This document shows positions 21,794 through 32,400 of a DNA stretch of 64,000 bases, one piece after another. The stretch covers positions 444,074-508,073 of the forward strand of contig PCDI01000004.1 in assembly GCA_002778195.1 (NCBI GenBank). Direction: 5' to 3'. Within the stretch, counting starts at the first letter, position 1; every line of letters starts with the position of its first letter. This DNA comes from Raffaelea ambrosiae. Lineage: Eukaryota; Ascomycota; Sordariomycetes; Ophiostomatales; Ophiostomataceae. The translations under genes were made by a program, and so were the position numbers. Below the pieces are notes generated by a model that was given only the letters and a program-made list of their open reading frames with translations, ran no database searches and had not been told where the DNA came from.

Positions 21794-23233
21794 TCATGGC
21801 CAAATCGTCGCCTCCAGCTCCAGACCGCTCTTGTCCTTGCCGAAGATGGTCGAGTACTCGTCCACCCAGCGGATGTCGCTGCTGTTGGACGGGCGGTTGT
21901 CCATGACCACGTTCGCGTCGGAAAATGCATGCGCGCGCCGCAGAGCGACGTTCCAGGCATTGCTGGAGGCGGCCGTGCCGCCGGCAAAGAGGCCCGCGCG
22001 GAGCATGATCTCGTAGTCGACGAGGCCGCGCTGGTCGTACGAGAGCGTGTTCAGCTGGTACAGGTCGTTGCCCTCGAGCAGGTCGGCCTTGCGGACGACG
22101 TTGATGTGGAAGTCGGAGGCGCGCTCGATAAAGAGGGTGGCGTTGTCGGCGGAGGAGCCGTCGGCGAGGAAGGCGAGGGTGACGTTGCTGCTGGCGAGCA
22201 TGTTCAGCACGTCGGACGCCTGGAACTCGTACGAGGGGAACTCGTCGTTGGACCAGACGTCCTGCTCGGTGCGCATCTCGACGGCGGCGAAGCGGTCGGC
22301 CTGGATGCCGCGGCGGGGGTCGAGGTCGACGTCGAACGTCTTGTGCAGGTTGAAGAGCACGGTGGCGGCGAGGCGGCGCAGGTCGTGGCGCACGCGCACC
22401 AGGCGGCCGAACTCGTGGGACAGGGCGGCGTTGGACGTGCGGTGGATGTTGACCTTGTGGCCGGTCTGGACGTCCGTGTCCCAGTTGTCCGGGAACAGGA
22501 ACATGGGCGTGGGCCGGAGGGACACGCGCAGGGGGTACTTGCGGTTCTTGAGCGGGCTCTTCTTGTTGATCTGGGTCTGGATCTTGCCCAGCAGCGTCTT
22601 GGGCTCGGCGAGCACGCGGCCGTCCTTGTTGGCCTTGCGGATCTCCTCGTCGAACTTGATGTTGGGCAGCTTGTAGACGTTGACGTCCACGGCGGTCAGC
22701 ATGTTGGGGTCGTCGTAGAAGGCGTCGAGGCTGTCGTGGATCTTGAGCCGGGGGCAGTACTTGGCCAGCGACGCCGTCAGGTGGTCGTGGTCGAAGAAGT
22801 ACGACAGCGGCTCGCCGCGCCGCGGACCCGAGTCGCCCGGCACCACGATCGACATGTCAATGGTCGACCGCTTCACAATGGTCGGCAGCACCACCTCGGC
22901 ACCCATCTCGATGGCAATGCGCACGCACGACAGGATGCCGTTCTTGGCCTCGCCCATGGTGCCGAACACGCCGTCGCACGACAGGATCAGGCCGGGCGTC
23001 CACGTGCGGTTGCCTCCGCAGAACGCGGTGAGCGCCTTGCCCTCGAACGCGCCGTCGATCTCATGGCTCAGGAAATCCTCCACGAAGAGATCCTTCTCGT
23101 CGCGGAACTGCCGAAACACCTCCGCATACTGTGACCGCCGGCTGTCGCCGCTCAGCTCGAACAGGACCCACACCAGCACCAGCGCCGGCAAGGCGAACTT
23201 GGCAATGTGGAAGATTCGTGACGAGTCGAGCAT
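21794..23233 (-). CDS. Type II membrane glycosyltransferase, O-fucosyltransferase-like
   Basis: One exon, 479 residues. After a short polar N-terminus, residues about 9-26 (IAKFALPALVLVWVLFEL) form a single signal anchor, pointing to a Golgi or ER lumenal enzyme. The catalytic part begins with FCGGNRTWTPGLILSCDGVF, followed by KNGILSCVRIAIEMGAEVVLP. These blocks recall fungal proteins related to GDP-fucose O-fucosyltransferases (GT-B fold), with further family-like stretches near NVVRKADLLEG and VDYEIMLRAG, the latter close to the C-terminus. Assignment to that superfamily is from pattern memory, not a search; donor and acceptor are unknown. The frame stays open upstream to about 23425, but that part is a Pro/Thr-rich leader, and the ATG at 23233 places the anchor at the very N-terminus as expected. 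Confidence 0.65.
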   Translation of the reverse strand: MLDSSRIFHIAKFALPALVLVWVLFELSGDSRRSQYAEVFRQFRDEKDLFVEDFLSHEIDGAFEGKALTAFCGGNRTWTPGLILSCDGVFGTMGEAKNGILSCVRIAIEMGAEVVLPTIVKRSTIDMSIVVPGDSGPRRGEPLSYFFDHDHLTASLAKYCPRLKIHDSLDAFYDDPNMLTAVDVNVYKLPNIKFDEEIRKANKDGRVLAEPKTLLGKIQTQINKKSPLKNRKYPLRVSLRPTPMFLFPDNWDTDVQTGHKVNIHRTSNAALSHEFGRLVRVRHDLRRLAATVLFNLHKTFDVDLDPRRGIQADRFAAVEMRTEQDVWSNDEFPSYEFQASDVLNMLASSNVTLAFLADGSSADNATLFIERASDFHINVVRKADLLEGNDLYQLNTLSYDQRGLVDYEIMLRAGLFAGGTAASSNAWNVALRRAHAFSDANVVMDNRPSNSSDIRWVDEYSTIFGKDKSGLELEATIWP

Positions 23234-25097
23234 GGCTGGACAAGGGCAGCTGCGGCACAGCTCTCGAAGGAAGAGGGGGGGCTGTGTGTGTGTGCGTGTT
23301 TGTGTGTTGAGAGGTGGGGTGTCGTCGGGAAGAGGAATCCAGTTACTCGTTGGCAGGAGTGGTCGCGGTGGAGGTATCTTCTCGGTTATCTGGCGATGCT
23401 TCACATGTGAAGAGGGAAGCAGCACGACAGAACAATGGCTTTGCGCCAGACGAGAAGAAGAAGAAGCAGGGAAAACAGGCCAGAGTTGACTGCCGACAAA
23501 AAGAAAAGAAAGAAAGGCAATTAGGGGGGAAGGGAGAGTGAGCAGCGAAAGAATGGAAGGGGAAAAAAATGGAACAAGCTGAGAGCCCTGCCAGATGCAG
23601 AGAAAAGGGAGAGCGAGTGGCTTGGTTCGTATTATCCCACCTCAGCGACTGTCAGAAAAGAAAGAGCCATAATAGTAAGGTACCGCAGGATTGGCAGCAG
23701 ATTACACCAAAACAGACAAGAGAAAGCTCCTTGCTAGGGAGAACACAGGAAAGTCCACCCTGCCAGCCCAGCCAAGGAGCCAATGAGCGCCGAGGTGCGG
23801 CGTCACAGCGACCCAGAAAGCGCCAAAAGCACACCAAAAAGCAAAAGAGCCAAGACGCCAATCGTCCAGAGACCAGACGAAACAGCGCTCCCCTCCCTCC
23901 TTTTTTTCGCGCCGCTTGTTCGTCGTTGCTTTCGGGTCGTCCTGTCCTCACCACCCCTGACTTACCATAGTACTAGTTATGTCGCGGAGAATACGAGAAA
24001 AACGCGGCCCAAGGAGCGACCCGTCCGTGCTATCCAAAGGAGAGGGCACTGTGGCCGCCACCTTTGACACGTACCTTACAGCCGTGTAAACACAGTGCGT
24101 GCCGAGAACTGCGCATTGCCTAGTACTTTGTGCGAGTACTTTTTGGCCGTTGGCGCCGACATGGTGATGACCACAATCCTGGAGCGAACAATGACGCCTG
24201 CCAGGCCAGCCGGCACGCGTTTCCCGGCCTCGCTTAGCTGGGTTCTCTTACTTGTATTAGAGTGCGTGCGCTTTTGTAGCGCCGGCAAAAGAAAAAAAAC
24301 AATGGACGGGTATATGTCCTAGGGTGCCTCTTATGATGCGACCGTCTACTTTAATACGATCAACCTTTCTTCGTTGCAACTCGCCATTGACTGCCACTGC
24401 AACCGGGAACTGGCAAGGCTTATCTCGTATAAGATTACAGTGGGCACAATGAGACACTGGTCGGACAGACATGGCTGTAGATCTGCAAGGGCTCGTATTA
24501 TCCTTAATGTTGGTTTGGGTCAAAGGCCAGCAAATAAAAACCCCCAAAACCCCAAAACCCCAAAACACCCCAACAAGCGGCATAAAAAGGACAGAAAAAA
24601 GAACGAGAACACACTGGAAGGCCCGTTACTCACTCGTGAGGCGAGATAACAACAAGAAGAGTCGATCGAAGCGAAACCAGAGAACAGACACGGCATTGAA
24701 GTTGGTTGGCCGCGCATTTGGATAAACGGCTCTCGTACCGAGCATGACTTCGCTCTAACGCACCCCAATATATCAAGAACCATTACTAACCGGACTGGCC
24801 CGTCTGGCATTGATTGTTTTTCATAGTAGCTCTCATTTGCGCAAGGCTGTGTCGTCGTCGGCCCAGCTGACCCGGTTAGAACAACACGGATAGATGAGCC
24901 TCAATAATAGTTCATGTCCGTCTTAGTTACTATCTAACATATGGTTCGTGTGTATCAAGAAATAGGGATATCTGACGAGATCATCTGACAAAAAAAAGGT
25001 ATGGACACATCCCATCAACAAATCAAAAAAACATACAGCCAGATTGGTCACCACCCCCCCCCCCCCCCCCCAAAGGACTCTTTCTTGTATCGACTCC
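23234..25097. other. Intergenic spacer, no gene seen
   Basis: About 1.9 kb between two minus-strand genes. It holds A-rich purine tracts and a direct series of CCCCAAAA-type units near 24540-24570. A homopolymer of 18 C occurs at 25054-25071, just beyond the tyrosinase stop. No recognisable coding signal was found. Confidence 0.5.
25054..25071. repeat. C18 homopolymer
   Basis: Eighteen consecutive C lie 27 bases downstream of the tyrosinase stop codon on its 3' side. Length is likely variable or affected by sequencing. Confidence 0.9.
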
Positions 25098-27354
25098 TCA
25101 ACACAGGTCAAATTGGCTCTCCATGGCCCCCCATTGCGGCAGCTCTTGCATGCGCGACGGCACCTTGACCTCAGCACTGACCACTACAATCCCCAGGCCA
25201 GGCACCTTCTCCGACGGCACCTCTGTGCCGTCTGCCTGCACAACGCCGAACTTCAGGGTTTTCCGCAGGAACGGCTCCACGGCCGCCGTCTGCAGCCCGG
25301 TTAGCGTGCCCTGGCCGACCTGCTGCGCCAGCGCGGCCGTGAGCGGGACCGTCCCGGATACGTGCGTACCATTCGCGCCCGTGCCAGCCGTGAGTGATGC
25401 AAACACCGTCATCGTGCCTACGAGATTCGAAGCATAGGCCCACGTCGTCGTGTCGGCCGGCGGGTCTCCAAAGAACATGTGCACCTTGAACGTTCCGCCC
25501 AGTCCCTGCTTCTCCGCGTGGATGTTGACCACCCACTCCCGGTACTGATCTCCCTGCACAACGGACAGCGGCATGGTCTTCGGAGAGCCGAGGGCCCACG
25601 CCGACCTCCGTGCCTTGTATGGTCCGAATCCGGAGCTGTCTTTCCTTCGCACGCTGCGCCTTGTGTCGCCATCCGGCCCAATGATCCCGAGCGTTGCCGG
25701 GCTAGACGAGCCATACAGGCTGTTGACCAGCGCCCTGACTTCTTCCTGCGCCGTAGTGTTTTCCTTCTCCAGACTGGAAAGCGGGATGGACTCAATGTCG
25801 TCGTATGTGTATCCAAAAGCATTGACATTCCGTGCATCGACCGACGTCCAGAACGTGCCACCGGTGCTGTTGTAAAACGGGGTCAGAGCCGTTTGGTCAT
25901 CCTGAACCTGGCCTTGCGACATTGTGAACGTGCTTTTAGCAGCCACAGTTGGCACAACCCATGAATCAGGATTGAGAATCTGCCACAGGGTAAACACGCG
26001 GTCCACCATGGCGTGGTGGAGGAAAAATATGGGGTCGAAGGCTGCGTATGAGATGTATGCCATGTGGCCGTTCGTTCCCCCCATTATTGAGTGCAACGTG
26101 TCATGCAAACTCTCGAGCGAGTCGTGGCGGCTGCTGTTGGCCGTGGCAAACCAGGCACTATTACTGAACTCGGTATAGTTATGGTAGTCGGAGAACAGAT
26201 GGTAGAGCCGCTCCTGAACGCTCTGGAAGTTTTGGTTCAGGGTGAGGGACACCTGCGTATTGTTGGATCCTGCAGAGGAGTCCGTGCTGTCCGGAGACCT
26301 GACGGTCGTGAGATATTTGTTGAACTGACGAAGGGGGTGCAGACTCGTTAGTTATCAAGGGGCATATGTCAGAAGAAGCAGACCACGGGGAAATGGCGTC
26401 AGGTGCATACCGGGGCCTGGAATAATTGGGATGCGTCGAGCGGCTTAAACTGGTAGGTGAAGAGCGGATTGGATATGACTTGGGCCCCATTTGGGCCGGA
26501 CACGTTGACTTGCGGGCTGCCTCCAACGCTTTCAGGCAGCACGCCTTCTCCTGTCGGTGGCTGGGCTGCCCAGTCCATGTACGGAATGCGGAAGTTGTGC
26601 GCAGCATCGCTGTATCTTGCCCGCGTGTCCTCATCGGGGTATAGACTGGCAATGTACTGGATGAGTTTGAAGAGAACTTGCTACTCTATATGTTAGAACC
26701 GAAAACAAGCAATGCAGAGTGATATTCGGCTAGCATTACTCGCCTCATAAAGGGCAAGGTATGGCCGATGCCAGGTCAGAAAGAGGATAGAGTCGTGTGT
26801 GCAGTAGCCATTGGCCTCATCGCCTGGCGTGGCATTGACGCCGTTCCACGGCACAAATGGCACTCCATGGATACCTGGAGAGTAGAGTCAGTTTATGAAC
26901 GGCCATGAAACCATTGCTTGGGAGGATAAGAGTTGCCTCCCAAAAGGAGCGCCAACTCGGGCAAGGCCACAAAAGAAAAGCCCCAAGCATCAGTTAAGCT
27001 GAAATGGAACAGCACGTGAAGCAAGCGGTGCCAAGACAACTTACCCGCAATCTGGTAATACGAGAGCAGCTCAGACTGGTCTGTGTACTGCATCATGCTG
27101 AGTCCGAGCAGATACAGCGTCCACAGCTCTGGGTCCTGTTCTAGCTGACGAATCTCTTGTCTCACTGGCACTGTGTCCGATTTCCATCCTTGCGTGAGAC
27201 CACCGACCACCAAAGGTCCATCGGTGTAGTTCAACACTTCCTGAAGCTTGTTATTGGGAACTTGAAAGCCGTAGTCGTAAGCCTGGCTGGAAACATGCGG
27301 TGCAAGCCCGAGGACGATAGCCGAAAGAGGCACAGGCAGATGGGCCAGTTTCAT
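25098..27354 (-). CDS. Secreted fungal tyrosinase (type 3 copper enzyme)
   Basis: Four exons (27354-27045, 26874-26744, 26680-26411, 26324-25098) give 645 residues. Residues 1-24 look like a signal peptide, so secretion is likely. Copper A ligands fit H106 (GIHG), H130 and H139 (TWHRPYLALYE); C128-T-H130 matches the Cys-His thioether pair of fungal tyrosinases. Copper B fits H311, H315 (SLHDTLHS) and the HH of FLHHAMVDR (340-341). The residue after the first copper-B His is Asp, not the frequent Asn. Tyrosinases oxidise monophenols and diphenols to quinones, feeding melanin formation. A basic RRSVRRKD stretch after the core suggests a removable C-terminal domain that keeps the proenzyme inactive. 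Introns of 170, 63 and 86 nt are present; the second starts with GC rather than GT, the only choice that keeps LYE-QVLF in frame. Confidence 0.93.
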
Positions 27355-29418
27355 ATTGGAGACAGTTGGTGAAAACTGGTATAGAAAAGGGGAGTGAGAG
27401 CAACAGTGGCCAGGGAGAAGTGAGAGAAACAAAGATCAAAGAAGGAGAGGATAAATGACAAAAGAGAAGAAAAACAAGGAAAAAACCCCAAATAGGCTGA
27501 GATAGAGTGGTGTAAGCTTGTGTTTCTTCAACTATTTTTTTTTGTGCTGCCCTCCTGGAATATGTACGAGTTCGACTTGGACAACGAAACGGGGACACCG
27601 GACTCTCATGCGAGGCACAGCATGCACCCCCTTGCGATGGAGGACCGTCGGGGCCCCGGAAAGAAGCAAACAAAAACCCCGAGGAGAAGACCCAGAGGAG
27701 TTGCGTGCACCAAGTGACAAGGAGGTGATGTTTTTTGTTGTGCGGCCCCAGAAAATGGAAAGCGGTGATGGGCGATGGGCTGATGGACGGGAACCACGTA
27801 GTTATACACAGAGATGAACAAAAAGGGAAGGAGCAAACGCCAAGCCGTTGAATAAGGCAAGAGCCGGTTCCGCAGAGGGACAAATGGAACGCAACAGAGG
27901 CCGACTCGGCAACGGAGGTATAAACACGAACGCCAGCGAAAGATCAGACGAAAGGAGACGGTGCGGGTTCGCGAGGTCGTAGAGTGGCAGCCAACGACGA
28001 GGAAATGGGTTACAGATACGCGCGGAAAGAACGTCATCGGTTTGTGACAGAAGACAGCAAGGCAACAAAGATAGGACTTCGAGAAGAAACAGTGTATTTA
28101 TGTCCCACTCCATCTTACAGTCTGACAAGAGAAGCCTCCCCAAAAGCCAGAAAGACCAAAACAATCCCCAATCCCATAGGGACCCAAGAATAACACGACA
28201 CACAAGGAAGAGAGGCTGGACGATAACACGAGTGACAGAGAGGCTGTAGAGAAACAGTGAGGCAAAGATGCAAGGGGACAAAGCAAGGCAAAAAATAGAA
28301 AGACGGACGACTATCAGCATGTAGTTGCCTCACAGATTGGAAGCCGAGCAGGCATGACATGCAGAGAACGAGACACATTGCCAGGACAGGGGCCTAACGG
28401 CATAGCTGAGGATCGACAAGCCGGGGGGGGGGGGGGGGTTCGCCGCAAGCATATTTTTGTCTCTGCGCCATCTCGGAAACGCGATCCATCATCTCAGCCA
28501 GATGTGCAGTTGGTGATTGGACAAGGCCTTTGGCCGGCTTGCGTGGAAGGAGTCACAAAAGCATGGCATGACGGAATCCACGGCACCCGGGAATAGCATC
28601 AGCTACACGGGTTGTGTGCCAGTCCAGTGGGAGGCACAGCACAAAGAACCCCCAAACTTGGACATGCTGTGTCACCAGCCAGGAAGAAGGGCAAAAAAAG
28701 AAAACGAGAAAGCTCTGCCTTCGTCCTCTGCAAATGAGGCACTGCAAGTGTCGGAACGGGTACCAGCAGATGGATGGACCCCCACCCCGCCGGCCATTCT
28801 TCCCATGGTCCGTTGTTAATTTATATAAGCTTTTTTGTTCTTTTTTTTTCTTCTGCGAGTGGTCTTCTCCCGATTGTTTATTTCGTCTCTGGCGTTGTCT
28901 CACATACGGACAGCAGAAATAGACGAGACACCGGCCCTGTTCGGCCCTGTCTTTTCCGTTGCAGAGTGACGACATAGCTTCTGCGGACTCGTATATTCTC
29001 TTACCAACATAAACAGGGGAGTCGCGCCGTACGGGTAGCAAACGGGAAAGAATCATGCGTGGCACAAGGACTGGATACAGGCAAAAGTAACCAGATAATA
29101 GCTGTCCATATATTTTCGGCCCTTGTGATCTATCCTAAGCAGACATATCGAAAGAGAAGTTGATAAAAAAACGAAAGAAAAAAAAGCCAAGTGAGAACAC
29201 AATATGATAACGCCCATGATGCCCTGGTGCCACTCCAAACTTTTTTGTGTGTCAAAACCTTTACTTCTCCCTTTTTTTTTTTTTTTTTTGGCTCTTCTTC
29301 CTCATATAAACAACCAACACTCCAAACTTCACTCCGCCCCTTGCCTGGCTCTTGTCGCTCTTACAGCCACAAAAAAAAAAAAAAAACCCTCACAAAAACT
29401 CCTTGTGCTCAAACTGTC
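27355..29418. other. Intergenic spacer, no gene seen
   Basis: Two kilobases upstream of tyrosinase and downstream of the Pol I subunit. It contains a G16 run (28423-28438) and T18/A16 runs near 29273 and 29370. Open frames up to about 200 codons exist, but they are Leu/Ser/Phe-rich antisense readings of purine-rich DNA and show no family motif. Confidence 0.5.
28423..28438. repeat. G16 homopolymer
   Basis: Sixteen consecutive G lie in the spacer upstream of the tyrosinase gene. Confidence 0.9.
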
Positions 29419-32400
29419 TTATTTCGTCGCTACGGCATGGCGCATGTCCACCATCTTGGCGCCGTCCCACTTGGCCGGCCGCAGCGGTCCCCGCCGCGGC
29501 GCGTCCTTGGGGTCGACGCGGAACTTGAGCTTCACGCCCATGGCCGCCAGCTCCACGTCCAGGTACTTGAGCGCGCCGGGGACCACCACCTGCGTCGTCT
29601 CGGAACCGCCGATCCACTGCTGGCCGGAGCCGTCCTCCCAGATCTCCTCGCGCGCGAGGCGGGACGCCAAATCCACCTCGGTGTCCTCGGTGTCCTCGGT
29701 GTCCTTTTCGTCCTTGCCTTCGTCCAACTCCTCGATCCGCGTGGCGCAGTTGCGGCACCGCACCGCGTTGACGGCCTTGCGCTTGCCGACGAACGGCGAC
29801 ACGGTCGGCTGCACGGACAAGAACGTGCCGCAGGTGCGGCAGATCCAGGTCTTGCTGTAGTCGGAGCAGTTGAGCAGGCGGTCCTGCAGCAAGAAGGCCG
29901 TGCCGTGGGCCAGCAGAGCGTCGCGCTCCATCTCGCCGAGACGGATGCCGCCGCCGCGCTTGCGGCCCTTGATGGGCTGACCCGTCGTCTGGACGACGGG
30001 GCCGGTCGTGCGCACCTGGTACTTGTCGTTGACCATGTGGCGCAGGCGCTGGTAGTAGACGACGCCGATGTAGATGTCGGCCTGGAGCTCCTCGCCCGTG
30101 ATGCCCGAGTACATGGGCTCGTTGCCGTGGTAGTTGAAGCCGGCCTGGCGCAGCTGCTCGCCAAAGTAGTCGGCCGCCGTGTTCTCCTCGTCGAACTGGA
30201 AGGGCGTGCAGTCCTGGGCCAGGCCGTGCAGCGCGCCGGCCTTGCCGGCGAGCGACTCGATGAACATGCCAATCGTCATGCGGGACGGGAAGGCGTGCGG
30301 GTTGATGATGATGTCGGGCTGGATGCCCGACTCGGAGAAGGGCATGTCGACCGACGGCCACTTCTGCGAGGCCACACCCTTCTGGCCGTGGCGCGACGAG
30401 AACTTGTCGCCGATGACGGGCGACCGCGGGATGCGCAGCTTGATGGACAGCATCTGCGCCGGCTCGGAGCCCGTCTCGTTGCCGATCAGGCGCACCTCCT
30501 CGACGTAGCCCTCCTCGCTGTCCTTGTACTTTTCGTAGTGCGTCTGGCCGTCGTGGTTGCGCAGCTCGCCGCCAAAGTCGGCCTGGACCGTGTGCCACGC
30601 GCACAGCACGTCGCCCTCCTTGACGCGCATGCCCACGTACGGCAGGCCGTCCTCGTCGAGCACGCCGCGCACCTGGCCGCTGACAAAGCCGTCGGGGGCA
30701 AAGCCAAACAGCTTCTGCACGCTCTTGGCCGAGCGCGTGCGGCTGTCGTCCTTGAGCGAGATCTTCTTGGTCTTGTAGATGGACCCGTAGCCGAACCCGC
30801 GCTCGTGCGCCGACTTGTTGAGGATCATAGCGTCGTCCATGTCGTAGCCCGTGTACGAGATGACGGCCACCACCGCGTTGGTGCCGTTGGGGAAGTTGTC
30901 GAAGCCGTACGCGTTGTGCAGCGGCGTCCGCACCACCGGCGTCTGGCCCGTCTGCAGCATGTACAGCTTGTTGTCGGTGCGGTGCCGCAGCGCCGTGCTG
31001 GGCGTGCCCATCGTCTGCTTGCCCATCTGGCACTGGTACATGTTGCGCGGCGACTGGTTGAAGTCGGAGAACGGCGTCATGTTGGCCAGGATCGACAGGA
31101 CGTTGGTGGGCGAGAACTCCACGTGCGTCGTCTTGCCCGAGATGGCCTCGGGCTCCGTCACAGCGATCGACATGTACGGCTGCTCCTGCGGGCCGACGTA
31201 GTCCTCCCTGTCCAGCGCCAGGTACTTGACGGGGCGCACCATGCGCGCCGGCGTCGACGACATGTAGACGCCCGGGTACGTGCCGCCGTTGGACGCCGGC
31301 ACGTAGCCGATCTCGAGCTCCACGGGGACGTCGTTTGTGCCTGCCGCCTTCCAGTGCCGGAACGTGTCGGCCAGCCGCTTGGCGTTGGGCGGCGAGCAGA
31401 AGCCGAGGATCCGGCCGTCCAGGCTGACCACGACGCTCTCGTCGGTGGCCGCGGACGACTCGTGCACCAGGCCCATGCCCTGCAGGGCCAGCCGCGTGAC
31501 GGCGCTCGTGTCGACGGCCGCCGTCATGATCTTGCACTTGTGGGCCAGGTGGTTCAGCAGGCCACAGGGCGCGCCGTCGGGCGTGTGCACCGGACACAGG
31601 AAGCCCCACGACTCGGGCAGCAGCTTGCGCACCGTGGTCGTCTTCAGCTGGGCGAAGAAGCTGCCGCGGTGGACCATGCGGAAGTGGCTGATGAACCGCA
31701 AGAAGTTGAGCTTCTCGGCCACGACGGTGAAGCCCGAGACCTGCTGCAGATCCAGGCCGGAGGGGCTCTGCAGGTTGCCCGTGCTGAGGAAGTACTCGAG
31801 CGCGTTGCCCAGGTTCTCGTTGGCGCGGCGGAAGATGGCCGCCGGGAAGTCGCGCGCAAATGCCTGCGACGTCATCGTGTTGGCGGGCTGGCGGCGCCAG
31901 TAGTCGCGCAGGGCGCCGCGCAGGCTGGTCGACAGGAACTCGTCGAGCTTCTCCTTGAGGATCATGCCGTACAGGAAGCCGCCCAGCAGGATCTCCTGGT
32001 TCTGGACAGCGTCCGGGTTGTCGACGGCGCAGTCGCCGGCGACGAGGGCGTACAGCTTGCGGATCATAAAGACGAGCATGCGGAACTTGTCGCCGTCCTG
32101 GGCCTCGGTCACGTCGACGTTGCCCAGGTGCACCAGCACGATCTTGCGCAGGAACTCGACGCCGGCGTCCTCGTTGGACATGGTGCTCGGCACGCCCAGC
32201 ACCGTGCGGAACTTCTCGCCCAGGTACGCCCGCGTCGCCGTCTTGCTGTAGAGGTTGTAGAACTCGTACGTGCGCAGCAGGAGCTCGACGCGGTCGGTCA
32301 GGAAGGTGTTCTCCATGCCCTTGGTGCCGGCCGCGCCGACGATGCTCTCAAAGATCTGGCGGTCGTTCGTCTCGACCAGCGCCTTGAGGACCATCATGAC

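Noticed and set aside
21758..23134. 458-codon plus-strand open frame
   Set aside because: Antisense to the O-fucosyltransferase-like gene and of shadow composition.
27802..28320. 172-codon Leu-rich minus-strand frame that looks membrane-like
   Set aside because: It is the antisense of purine-rich spacer DNA. Hydrophobicity comes from CT-rich codons and there is no family motif.
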